DNA from: Anaeramoeba flamelloides
Lineage: Eukaryota > Metamonada > Anaeramoebidae
Length of the DNA stretch: 64,000 nucleotides
Assembly: GCA_027625915.1 (NCBI GenBank)
Contig: JANTQA010000032.1
Span: forward strand, 4,030,001 to 4,094,000
Reading direction: 5' to 3'
Positions 35,469 through 46,246 of this stretch are shown one piece after another. The notes beneath the pieces were generated by a model. The model worked only from the letters and a program-made list of their open reading frames with translations, did not search any database and had not been told where the DNA came from. The translations under genes and the position numbers were made by a program. Numbering within the stretch: position 1 is the first letter of the stretch; each line of letters opens with the position of its first letter.

Positions 35469-38400
35469 GAAAATTATTATTATTTTTTTTTTTTTTGATT
35501 TTTTTTATTTTTATTTCTTTTTCTTAATTTTAACTTGATCTTTTTGATTTGTTGGGAAAAAGAAGTGTTTATTTTTTTTTTATTTTTATTTTTTTTATAT
35601 TTAATATAAAATTTATGTTTGAAATTAATTTACACTTCAACTTCATTTTTTACTTCTATTATTTATTGTTTTTTTTTTAAGAAAATTTATTTTGATTTTT
35701 TTTTAATTCTTTCCTTCAAATCAAAAAGTAATCAATTCTAATATTTTCATTTTTTTTTTTTTTATTATTAATCTTGTTATTTTTTTTTTATTATTAAATA
35801 AAAAATCAACACAAAAAGTTAATTTCTTTGAAACACTCATTTTTATTTTTGTTTTTGTTTGCATACATATTTATTGAGCAAAAGAGATCTATTTTTTGTA
35901 GGCAATAAGAGTTTACATTTTGATTCTTTTTGGAAAAATAACCTCAAATGATTCTTTTTGTTTTTTACGATTCTGGGGAATTTAATGATTCTTTTTTTTT
36001 ATTTCAGCGATAAATTTAAACTTATTGTTTGTTTAAATTGGGGTTTTAAGGGAGTAAAAACGATAAAGCCAAAATTTTCACTTTTTAATATTTTGAAAGA
36101 ATATGAGAAAAACATTATTTTTTACTTTCTGTGTGTTTCTAGTTACTTTTTAGTATTTAAGTACTTGTGGAAAAATAATTTATTTATTTTGTTTTAAATG
36201 GTAACATAAATGGCCACAATAGAATGCCAAGTTCATTTGTTTGATCTTCTTTGCACAATGTTTTATGGCTTAACCTTCATTCTTATCTCAAAATTCTATT
36301 GTTGCATTTTATTTTATTTTGGTTATAAAAACTAACAAATTGTATTTAAACCAATCATTTTAAAGAATCAAAATCAAACAAAACCATAACTAATTAAACA
36401 AGACAGTTTTCAGATCTAATTGTAAATTAAAAAAAGTTAAAGTGTTAACTTCTGGTATAAGATTTTGGATTTATTAAAAATACTCTACACGTTAAAAAAG
36501 AACAACATGTGCTTTATCAATAAAAAATAAAAGAAATAAGAAAATAACCGGAAGATGGTTCATTTTATTTTAAACCTTATTTGTGGAATTTTTTTATATT
36601 TAAACTGCTGTTTTTTAAAAAATGATTTTACAAAGTGTTTTTTTTTTCACGAAGGTGAATTAAAAATATAGAATACATTTTAGTGTTTCTATTATTCTGG
36701 GTATTATTATTTAAATGAATCTAATATGATAATAAGTTGGTATTAAAGGATTATTCCAAAAATATAAAGTATAGTAGATGCAAATGTTCAACCATCCAAC
36801 CAACTAGTTATAAAACCCCAAGAAAAATTATCTTTTGATCTGATCACTAGTTTAATTTGTTTCTTTTAGCTTATTTTTCAAAATTGATTGTTTCTTTGAA
36901 GATCTTTGTATGATTAAATTATTATTTCGCTAATTCTAAAATATCTTAAAATTACTAGGAAAGTTGCAAAGTTTGAAATTTGAATTCATTTTAATGCTTG
37001 TATTAAGACCAACTTTATGGTTTGCAATTGAGCCTTATAAAATAGAAACCCATGCATCCAAATAATTACACAGTTTACTAAAAATGATTAGAAATTGAAA
37101 GAAAAATACTAAATTAAACATGTACTTCGAAATGAATAATTATTATGAGTCTAAAAGTATTTTTTAAAATGCACAAACTAAAGAATATTTAAGATTGGAA
37201 AGTTAATGGTTTTATTTTTTTTTGACTTTATCGTTCTGATATATTTGGTTAAACCGATTAGCCGAAGTTGAGTAAATATTGTAAAATAACATTAAAATAA
37301 ATGCTTGTTTAACACTTCTTTAAAAAATTCGGATATATTTAAATTTATTGAAAACCAAAAGAATTATCTAGAAATTATTATTGCACTTTTTTAAGATAAA
37401 CAAAAATGTGATTTATTATTTTATTAATAAATTAATACTTACTAAAACATTTCATATATGGTAAAATAATAAATAAAAAAGAATTTAAATAATAAATATA
37501 AAATTGTTTAATAATGTTAAAAGAGTATTATCAAACAAAATGAAATTCTTTTTAGAAGTTTGATACTATTAAATAAAAATTTATATAAATATATACCGAT
37601 GAAATATGTAATTCTGTATTCTAAAATAGAATTTTTAAAAAACATAATTATTATAATTATTTTTTGAGATCTCTAGATTATTTAGATTTTGAGAATATTT
37701 GATGATCAGGTTATAACCAAATAATTACCAAGTATTATATAAATATAATCTGACAATATAATGTGTACGGGTTGATTTTTATCTTAAAAAATAATCTCCA
37801 TATTAAAATTAAATAAATTTCTCCAAATTAAATTTTTTTTAGAGATTATTTTTTCTAAAATTTTAATTGTTGATATTAGCAGAATTTAATTTTTAGATTT
37901 TTTTTTACAAATAATTTGGGAATCGAGAACTTAAGGGCACGAATACATTTTTTCATAAACTATCGCATATTTCAATTTGAGTGGTTATTATGTTGTTACC
38001 ACCCCCTTAAGATAATTCACCAATTCTAAAAATTAGTAATTTACCAATAAAATCATTCTAAAAATTTTTACACACTCAAAATTAAAAATTGAGAAAACAA
38101 AATTCAATTTTATGTATTTTTTTTTCTTGTTGTGGGAAAAAGGTTAAGAACAATTTAATATGTTAAGGAAGGAATTTTGAAGTCGCCAAAATTGTAAATT
38201 CTAATGGAAAATGTGTCTAGATGGATATCTAGACACGGCCTTTCTAATTATTGGAAATTTTTTCTTTTTTAAAAAAACGAGAGAAAAAGAAAAAGTTTGC
38301 AAAAAAAAAAGAGAAAAAAGTAAAAGTAAAGTAATAAAAGAAATAAAAAGGTTAAATAAAATAATTTAAGATAAATGTGAAGGTTATTTTATCCATTGAT

Positions 38401-38878
38401 ATTTATGTATGAAATTTATTAGTGATTTTTTGGATTATATGCACTTTTTTTGTGTTAACATGTTAAGTCACTTCGAAAAAAATATTCGAAGGCTTTATGA
38501 TAAATTTTTTTATGTTCATTTCACGTAATAATTCTTTATCATCTTCTTTTTTGATTATCCTATTATAGCCAAAGATGTTGATTTATTTGTATTCATTTTT
38601 TCATTGTTTTTTAATTTTCAATAAGATTTTTAATAATACCATATGAAGTGATTACATCATCAGTTTTCCTTTTAATAAAACATTGTCATATTATTAAATC
38701 AACTATATATTCAAATCTGTATTCTTCGCTTTTCAGCTGATGTACACTTATTAACGTTTTAAATCACGTTTTGAATGATTTTTGGTTTATAAATATCCAT
38801 TTTTAAACTCTTATAGTTTGAAAACACATATTAATAAAGTAAAAAAAAACCAAAATAAATATAAATTCAAATAATTAA

Positions 38879-38880
<2 letters not shown>
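35469..38880. other. gene-poor stretch downstream of the anoctamin
   Basis: It begins with a T-rich 3' region (35469-35800) containing AATAAA-like signals near 35800. A 41-codon ATG frame at 36210-36335 (MATIECQVHLFDLL..., hydrophobic, TAA stop) and a roughly 40-codon frame ending near 37065 (VLRPTLWFAIEPYK) have better composition than the surroundings. They are too short to call and no splice sites unite them. One strong hairpin at 38213-38236 is listed separately. Confidence 0.4.
38213..38236. other. perfect 10-bp stem-loop
   Basis: GTGTCTAGAT pairs perfectly with ATCTAGACAC around a 4-base GGAT loop. Half of the paired bases are G or C or next to them, which is striking in this AT-rich context. 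No gene lies close on either strand. It may be part of a structured RNA, the relic of an inverted duplication, or chance. Confidence 0.6.
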
Positions 38881-39067
<187 letters not shown>

Positions 39068-39114
39068 AATTCCGCATACTATTGCCCTGTACAAATAGCA
39101 TCAACCTATTCAAG

Positions 39115-39235
39115 CTATAATCAAATGGTGCGTAATTTTTTGTTTATTATTGATGACCTATTTATAGTTTTTGCCACCTGCACAGTCTGGAAAACCGAAC
39201 AACAGATAATATTTTTAAATTTGATCTTACTAATG
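39115..39235 (-). other. coding-like patch next to the microsatellite
   Basis: On the minus strand a frame of about 43 codons without an ATG reads ...VFQTVQVAKTINRSSIINK... to a TGA at about 39127. Its composition is less AT-biased than its neighbours, and CAG sites offer possible acceptors. It may be a remnant or a small exon; there is no family assignment. Confidence 0.2.
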
Positions 39236-40689
39236 ATATTATGATTTTTTAATTATTTTTTTTCATTTTTTTTTTTTTTTTGCTGTAATAAATTTTCTTC
39301 AATTAATACTTTCTCTTAATCAATAAATGAATAAAAGTTAATCTTCTACTCTACAATTAAAATAAAAGTTTTTGATCTGTCATTTTTCAACTTTCCTTTT
39401 TAATTCTAGAAATTTAAAAAATAAAATGACTAAAAAATATATAATAAGGGTTCATAAAATTTGTTTCTAAGATTTTAATCAAAAAAATAAATACACTTTT
39501 TAATCTTGAACATAATTTCGAAAAGTCTAAATGTTGTTTTTTAAAATAAGCAACAGTTATAAAATTATATTCAAAAATATTCACAAAGTTAAAATATTTC
39601 AAACAAGAACAAGAATACAATTTCATACATTGTGGAAATATTTGTGATTGTTGAAAGATAAGAAAACCATTTCAACATCTTTTATTTTTTTTTCCTTTCA
39701 TTTCTCAAATTAAGTAAACCTTTTTTCAGGAACATGATACTTTTTTTCAACAATGAATATTATTTCAAGTTGAATTCAGTTATAATAAAAGAAATCAAAT
39801 AAAATTATTTGATTGTATTTAATTATTTATCTACCAATAACTATTAATAGTTTTTAAACAAATTTAATTATGTATTTTAATTGTTTTGCTATCTTAAAAA
39901 AAATTTTCTTAACACATGGATAATTTGTTAATATTGATAATTTTTTTTTTTTTTTTTTTTTGAAGTATTTTAATTTGTAAACAAATCATAATATTTCAAT
40001 TAGCAAATGACTCGAATTTATATTTCTTCAAAAATTAATTAAATTATATTTTTTTTCAAAATTTGAATTAAGGTTTTTGATAAAATTTGAATAATTGTTT
40101 AGAATGCTAGGTAATTCAATTTCAAATAGAACATCAAGACTATTTCCAAAAAAAAATAACACCTTCTAAAATTAAAATATAAAATAATTAAATATAAAGA
40201 TTTTAAAAATGTTTAAACCAATAAAAATTACTCAATTATTTTATCGGCTAGTTATTTTCAATTTAACTCAAAAGGATTTCAATAACAATTCGGCATATAT
40301 GTTTGAAAAAAAAAGTCTCAAAATATTTTAAAAATTAATCCACCCCCCCCCAAAAAATAATATAATAAACTCGAGCCAAAATATCCCATACTTAAATTTC
40401 CTTTTATAAAAGAATATTTAAACTCAAAAAGAAATTAGGAATTCTTGGTTTTTTACACCAATCAAAAAATTTGAAACTTTTCAAAAAAAGACAACTAAAA
40501 TATTAATTAGAAAGTAGAAAGTTTAAAACCCCAAGACATGAATCTTAAGCGATTTAGAGAAAACTTAATAATAAATAGTCCTGGATGGAAATGCAAAGAA
40601 TATTTACAAAATATTAGGTATAATAAGTTATCAATTTTATATTAATAAAATAATAATATTTCGAAAATTATTATAAAAAAGGATTCAAC

Positions 40690-41230
40690 ATACTAATTAT
40701 CCTTAGTCAGTAATAAAATTATTTTTGAGTCTTTCAAAAAATTCATAAATAAAAATTTAGGAATTAGGGAAGTGCTATCAAGTACCGTAGATTGACTAGG
40801 TTTTCTTGAGGTTTTTTGTTTCATATGTTAAATCTATCGATTTTCGAAGTTTTTTTCCTTTTCGAAATAAACCGAAAATTTGTTAAAATTTTCTGTTTAT
40901 TTCAATAAGTAAAAAAAAACCCAAGAAAAATCTATTGATTTTTCAAATAAATAGAAAATTCAAAAAAACCTAAAGAAAATCGATTGATTTTCCAGACAAA
41001 ACAGAAAAGTAAAAAAAAAACCTAGGTACTTGACCGCACTTGACGACACGTTAAATGAAATGGAGTGGGGGGCAAAAACCCAATAGAAAGATTATCAGCA
41101 ATAAATAAGTTTCCACAAGAAAAGATAACAGCGTTTTTTTTTTTTTTCACACAAGAAATAAACAGAAAATTTATTTGATTTTCAGTTTATTTCTAAAATT
41201 AAAAAAAACTGAACATCAAATAAGAGGAGT
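40690..41230. repeat. hairpin-cluster repeat, instance 3, with degenerate coding-like edge
   Basis: The left edge (40715-40770) reads, in one + frame, a peptide ending FINKNLGIREV that matches FLNKNLGIREV at 57060-57105. Then come GGTTTTCTTGAGG and a series of palindromes (for example CGAAATAAACCGAAAATTTG against AAATTTTCTGTTTATTTC) closed by AAAAAACCTAGGTACTTGACC. Another palindrome at 41158-41202 pairs AGAAATAAACAGAAAAT with ATTTTCAGTTTATTTCT. AATAGAAAGATTATCA near 41090 recurs at about 48085. Confidence 0.55.
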
Positions 41231-41289
41231 TAAAAACACCTATATTAAATAATAATACTAAAAAAAACTTATCAATTTTTTTATATATG

Positions 41290-41660
41290 CAATGGATTCA
41301 ATATTTGATTTATTTTTCTTGTATTTTTAGTAGATGATTAATCTTTCAAGATTATTTGTTCATAAAATCTCTTAAGAAAAATTACCAAAAGCGAGATTAC
41401 TTGTAAAATAAAAATTGTTAAAAAATTTTTCCTATATCTACAAGATCCAAAATTCAAACAAAAAAAGTGTTAGATCTTTTGACTGAAAATTTAATTGGGG
41501 AACAATGAACTTCTTCGAATATTGATAATTCATTCAACTAAAATTAATTAACTAGAGTTTTTTTTTCAGGTTTTAATTGTTATCTACCGTTAACCTTCTA
41601 CCTTTGGGAAAAATAATGAATAAGAGTTACTATTTATGAACCAAAGAATAAATTCTTTTT
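41290..41660 (+). repeat. dispersed direct repeat, copy 1 (partner 49780-50170)
   Basis: The shared order of blocks is TTGATTTATTTTT, TTCAAG.TTATTT.TTCATAAA, GAGATT.CTTGTAAAATAAAA, GATCCAAAA, TTTTGACTGAAAA.TTAATTGGGG, AACTTCTT, GATAATT.ATT, CTAGAGTT, then AATAATAAATAAGAGTTACTAT. It is about 370 bp, moderately diverged, without reading frames. The upstream regions (40200-40440 and 49560-49720) also share short blocks, so the duplicated unit may have been longer and since interrupted by the hairpin repeat. Confidence 0.6.
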
Positions 41661-41739
41661 TTAAAAAAATGAAACAACAATAACATTTTGTTGATTTTTA
41701 TTTGTTGTTCTTATTTTAAACCTTACAAAAACAAGTAAA

Positions 41740-42240
41740 GCAGTGAAAAAAATAACGGATAGGAAAAAAATCCCAGACAAGATTTTTAATTGTGAATATT
41801 CAGAAAAATTATTGTTTAATTTATTTATTTAAAATCAAATTCCTTTTTTTAAGAATTGAACTTTTTCAATTATATCCCCCCCCCACTTATTAGAATGATT
41901 ATTAATGAAATCACACTTGTTCAAAACACCATTCAATCAATCAAAAAACAAGAAGAAAAATTATTATTTTCCAAACTCTAGTAAACCTCAATAAAACCCG
42001 ATTGTTTTTTCAAAAAAAGTTGTTCTACTTAGGCTATCAAACAATTACTCGAGTATTCTAGAGAATCCTTACTTTGATGAACTTTAGGTAGGTTTATTAT
42101 TAAACTCATAAAAAAATTGGTTATTTATAATAAGGATTGGATTGAAATTAGACAAAAATTTTACTAATACTCACAATTAAAAATCTTGTCCGGGATTTTT
42201 TTCATGTCCGGTATTTTTTTCCCTACTATACTTTCAAAAT
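41740..42240. repeat. inverted repeat pair around a 330-bp spacer
   Basis: AAAAAAATCCCAGACAAGAT and onward through TTTTTAATTGTGAATATT (about 41764-41815) is mirrored by AATACTCACAATTAAAAATC and TTGTCCGGGATTTTTTTC (about 42165-42215). The arms are about 50 bp at roughly 85-90 percent identity by eye. A short block inside (CTTATTAGAATGATTATTAATG, about 41888) recurs near 44788. It is probably a remnant of an inverted-repeat element. Confidence 0.55.
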
Positions 42241-43610
42241 ATTTATAAGAGGATATTGATCGAATTGGTTATTTGTACAAAAGTACTAATCGAACGATAA
42301 ATCTAATAGTGTTTCCGATTAATCAATAGTACTTTGAATTCGAGATCTTAGGTTTAAAGTGGATGTTGTCAATTTCTCAAACAATAAAATTCCAAAAAAA
42401 AAACTTGAAAAAACCAAATTTATCTTCAACAAAATATTTGACTTTGAGAATAAATAATTGGAACCACTGACCTAAAAATAACAGAGAACTTTGTTACAAA
42501 CACTATGAATTGATTTGGGACTGATTCCCTTAATTACTCTGTTTTTTATCAGAAAAAATATGTTGTCAGAATTAATTGTTAAAAAATTTCAGTTATTGAG
42601 AATATTACTCAGTTAATGTTTCAAAAAATTCAAAACCCCTTATCAGTCTAACCAAGTTGGAAATTTCTTATTTGATTCTGTTCATCCTTTCCTTTTCAAT
42701 ACTTGAATTAATAAAATTCAATTTAAATTCGTTGTTGTCTTTTTGATTAAAACCAGATTGAGATTTTTTTATTCTCATCAAAAAAAAAGCCGAAAAAGAA
42801 CTACGAGATTATTAAATTCTCTCGAGGAACATACGATACTTCAAATATAAGAACTAGAATGGCTGTACGATAGAATACTTCATTATTTAATTGATTTTTT
42901 GAGATAAAATAGTAATGATTCAAACTCGATTTTTTTTATTAAACTCAAAAAGTTGAGTTTCATGAACAAAATCTTACCCACTCTGGAGTTCCAAACGTCA
43001 AATTAAGATGTGAAGAAAATGTCATTTAATTTTTGAAAAAAAATATTACTTCAAAGAATACAAATTTTTTTCTTTAGTTTTTGAGATTGTATGTTAATTT
43101 TTGAAACAGAAATCGGCTAAATCTCTCTTTTTTTTTTTCAGTCAAATATTCTGAATCCTCAAAAGTTGTTTTTTTAGATTTTTAAATTATTTACTTAAAA
43201 ATTAAATATGATGATGAAAGGATTAGATTTAATGAAGAACAAAATCACCCAAACTATAGAAAAAGTTGGGTTTATTGATCCTTCTCAAAATATAAGTTAA
43301 AATTGAGAAAAGTAAAAAAAAAAAATTCGTGAGTGATCATTTTGAAATACGGTTACTTTTTGTGTGGGTGACGAACGACAATTTAGCGATTGGTTGAGTC
43401 AAAGTATGATAATGAAAATTAAAATCCTAATAAAAAAAAAGAACATCTCACTTTGTGTTGGATAAACGACTGAGAAAGGCAACTGCAGGCATTAAAACTT
43501 TCAAATTTGATGAATAGAAATCGAACTTTAAAACAAAATTTGCTGTATTAACTTCATTTATTTTAAAAATCTCAATTTAGAATAATTTAATTTTAAACAT
43601 ACTGTACCAA
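42240..43610. other. gene-free stretch upstream of the CCCH gene
   Basis: This holds only short frames. The longest coding-like one, about 48 codons ending near 42852 and containing SHQKKSRKRTTRLLNSLEEH, is within chance expectation and has no ATG. No repeats with clear partners and no RNA genes were seen. Confidence 0.4.
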
Positions 43611-44249
43611 ATGTATCAAAATGGATCCACACTTATTCAATACCCCCAACGATCTTTCTACAATGATCCACGGGAAGAGTTTCGTGTCAGAAGATTTCCT
43701 GTTCATAATATTTATTTTCCAACAGATTCTGTAGAGAAATTGTCACCATCTTTGTATAACACCGCAAATTTTCACAACAAAAATCATAAGCACATTAATA
43801 ACAAGAACAACAATACTCTACTGTATCAAAATAAACAAAAGAGAGAACCTAGCTCTATTCGTAATCACAAGAACCATAACCATAACCATAACCATAACCA
43901 TAACCATAACCATAATCGCCACCATAAACATACACATAGCTATAACCATGAATATGATCACAAACAAGAAAAGGATTATGGTACAAGCACACAAATGAAA
44001 TCCGCTATCAAACACAAGAATCTCAAATACAAAACTGAAATGTGTCGAAATTTCTTTAGTACCGAATGCTTTTGTGGTTTTGGTAAACGCTGCAATTTTA
44101 TCCACTTTCGTGAAAACCCAGAATCTATAGCCATAGGATCCATACATGCTCTTAAAAAAATGGGGATTTACAATCAAATCTACAAAAAAAAAAATAAAAA
44201 GCGAAATAAATCGAGACTTCCCATTTTTCGTACATTAGGCAATAACTAA
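43611..44249 (+). CDS. single CCCH-type zinc-finger protein, 212 aa
   Basis: This is an intronless frame from ATG (MYQNGSTLIQYPQRSF) to TAA. Residues 136-167 (KNLKYKTEMCRNF...CGFGKRCNFIH) match the start of the tristetraprolin/Tis11 CCCH finger, including the KYKTE(L/M)C lead-in that contacts AU-rich RNA in that family. Putative zinc ligands are Cys145, Cys155, Cys161 and His165, spacing C-x9-C-x5-C-x3-H. The usual first gap is x8, and an extra Cys153 offers an alternative. Tristetraprolin proteins have two tandem fingers; only one is present here. Residues 86-106 are a His-Asn repeat encoded by a CATAAC tandem array, and the C-terminus is basic. An mRNA-binding or decay role is the family expectation, not shown. 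A poly-A tract (about 44409-44440) lies 160 bp downstream. Confidence 0.85.
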   Translation: MYQNGSTLIQYPQRSFYNDPREEFRVRRFPVHNIYFPTDSVEKLSPSLYNTANFHNKNHKHINNKNNNTLLYQNKQKREPSSIRNHKNHNHNHNHNHNHNHNRHHKHTHSYNHEYDHKQEKDYGTSTQMKSAIKHKNLKYKTEMCRNFFSTECFCGFGKRCNFIHFRENPESIAIGSIHALKKMGIYNQIYKKKNKKRNKSRLPIFRTLGNN

Positions 44250-44407
44250 AAAAAATTATAAAAGCTAAATAATGAATAGAAAATTTTTTAGTTCACTTTT
44301 TTGTATTTATCAAAGAGATCGAACTTTAGTTTTTTTAGCGAATTAAAATGTATAAAAAATTTTTTTTAATTCTTTATTAATTTTGGTGAATTTTAACCAA
44401 ATTATGC

Positions 44408-44410
44408 TAT

Positions 44411-44441
<31 letters not shown>
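44408..44441 (+). repeat. poly-A tract downstream of the CCCH gene
   Basis: This is a run of about 33 A's, the longest A homopolymer in the window. It could be a simple expansion in the 3' region. No retroposed sequence is recognised upstream of it apart from the gene itself. Confidence 0.8.
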
Positions 44442-44443
<2 letters not shown>

Positions 44444-44914
44444 TGCTGACGAAAATAATTCAATTAAAATTAATATTTTTCTTACAATTAACAATATCAA
44501 ATCAATTTATTTATTATCTTTTTGGATATTTAAGATTTTTTAAGAAATCTTTGTTTTTCTTGTTATATGTTTTTATGATCAATAATTAAATTTTGATATA
44601 ATTTGTATAAATAAATATTCCATGCAATGTAATTATTTTTAATTTTCATTTTTTTTGTCACTGTTGAGAGAAAAATGTTGGACAGATAAAATTAGTTGGA
44701 AAGCAATTTTAATTTTGAACATTACTGAAAATGATTTTTAATTTCTTTCGTTTGTGAAATAACTATGGAAAATAACAATAATCTACTTATTAGAATAACG
44801 ATTAATGTAATTCTACTTTTTCAAAACCTTATCTCTTATAATCTAAAGCAAGTTTAAACATTATCATTTTCAGAATTAATAGTAAACTTTACTAAAACTT
44901 GAATTTTTGTTAAG

Positions 44915-45020
44915 GGATTAGCGTCTACCAAGGAGAAGCCTAGGATCAAAATCTGTTGTTATGGGACCTAAACAAATTAGTGCTACAATGGTTCAAATGT
45001 CTCTAAAAAATCGATGAGTC
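44915..45020. other. isolated GC-richer island
   Basis: The run from GGGATTAGCGTCTACC to GGTTCAAATGTCTC is about 45 percent GC. It is open in two + frames (one reading PRRSLGSKSVVMGPKQISA to a TGA, one reading STKEKPRIKICCYG to a TAA) and partly on the minus strand. I tried to fold it as a tRNA and failed: there is no A box, B box or acceptor stem. It could be a gene fragment or a conserved element. Confidence 0.3.
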
Positions 45021-45104
45021 AAGTATGAATATTTGTTGATTTCATCAATTAAAAATGATCTATGTATTAATAAAAAACCCAGCAATTTCAGAATAAAATA
45101 TGCA

Positions 45105-45205
45105 TTTCACCATAAATTTAAAGGTTGAATTATCAATATTCAGACTACAAAGTCACAAAATATCTTTCTTAAATTTGTGGCGAAATGTAGATTAGTTACT
45201 AAAAA
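45105..45205 (-). repeat. dispersed repeat, inverted partner of 30150-30235
   Basis: The inverse of this block reads TTTTAGTAACTAATCTACAT, AAGAAAGATATTTTGTGAC and TGAATATTG, matching the + strand at 30150-30235. Confidence 0.5.
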
Positions 45206-45379
45206 ATTCGTTTTTTTTAAAAAATTAAATAATTAACAATAAATTTTTTTGACAAATTATTTCGAGAAATCATGGAAATATATTGATTCTACTGGTATAT
45301 TTATCAAAAGCAAACAAAACTAATCAGTCTTTGTGCTTTTATGTTTTTGATTATTGAGTTAATCTTTGAAATTCGAAAA

Positions 45380-46246
45380 TTATCAAAATAGTTACTTTTG
45401 GAAGTCTAAATCTAAATTATTAAATACCAGAATACTTGTATTTTGGGTTTCTATTTTGAAATTTGGAAAAGGAATTAAAAAAAATTTTTTCAAAATTGAA
45501 ATTTTTTTAATAGTGATCATTAGTAAAAAAAATAATAATATATTGTGCAATAAGATTTATAATAGATTTTTTAGAGCTATTTGAGCCATGGTGCACTTAT
45601 ATCATTTACATTCAATTACAACATACTTTGATTATAGAGAAATCTATGAGTGACGCTTATCCCTTTAAATAGCATGATCTACTTTAGTTATCAACCATTC
45701 AAAAGAGTATTCTACACCCACCACAGATTAATGAAATTGTAACACATATAAACCTGGATTTATATAAAACTCACCTTGTTATCAATAGGATTTGAATTCA
45801 ATTTGACTAATGTTCCTTATTAAAAAATGTGTCCAACCATTCTCTGTGTCTTACATTTTTCTCTCAACAGTAAAATTAAAACAGATTTTTTCTTCAACCT
45901 TTTTATTGAGACACCAAACGAATAAAATTGATAATAATAGGACTGAGTCTAAAAACACATTTAAATGTCATAACTTTTTACAGAATTGATAGGTATCAGA
46001 TTGATTGAATTTATTGAAAAAATATATGATTTTTTGATTCTAAACATTAAACAAAGAGGCTGAGATTTCATTAAGGGAAGAACTTTGAGAAAAATTATTA
46101 ATTTAATTACACTTACCCCTACCAAGATGAAATAGAGTTTTTGGTCTCCAAAAAACATTTTTATACTCCAATTTTTCATTTTTTTTACTTTTGCTAGAAT
46201 TTTTTATTTTTTTTTTCAAATTTCCATAAAAGCAAAAATTCATAGT
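45380..46246. other. region upstream of ITPK1, no gene supported
   Basis: A 72-codon ATG frame on the minus strand (46179-45961) starts MKNWSIKMFFGDQKLYFILVG and passes through a GGGGTAAGT donor-like sequence. It would be divergent from ITPK1 with a 67-bp gap. After the donor the composition turns noncoding and no acceptor gives a continuing frame, so I do not call it. Immediately before the ITPK1 ATG lie T-rich tracts (46168-46220) typical of promoters in AT-rich protists. Confidence 0.4.

Noticed and set aside
36210-37070. Small ATG frame of 41 codons and two nearby coding-like stretches
   Set aside because: The length is at chance level and no splice arrangement links them; they are mentioned only in the gap entry.
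42708-42860. Two overlapping coding-like + frames of about 40-48 codons
   Set aside because: With about one stop per ten codons, dozens of frames this long are expected by chance in 64 kb on two strands. Neither has an ATG or matched splice sites.
43818-44177. 119-codon minus-strand frame
   Set aside because: It is the antisense shadow of the CCCH gene; its Met-Val run is the His-Asn repeat read backwards.
44925-45000. Possible tRNA or PBS-like sequence in the GC-rich island
   Set aside because: It cannot be folded into a cloverleaf, and no LTR or retroelement frame lies nearby.
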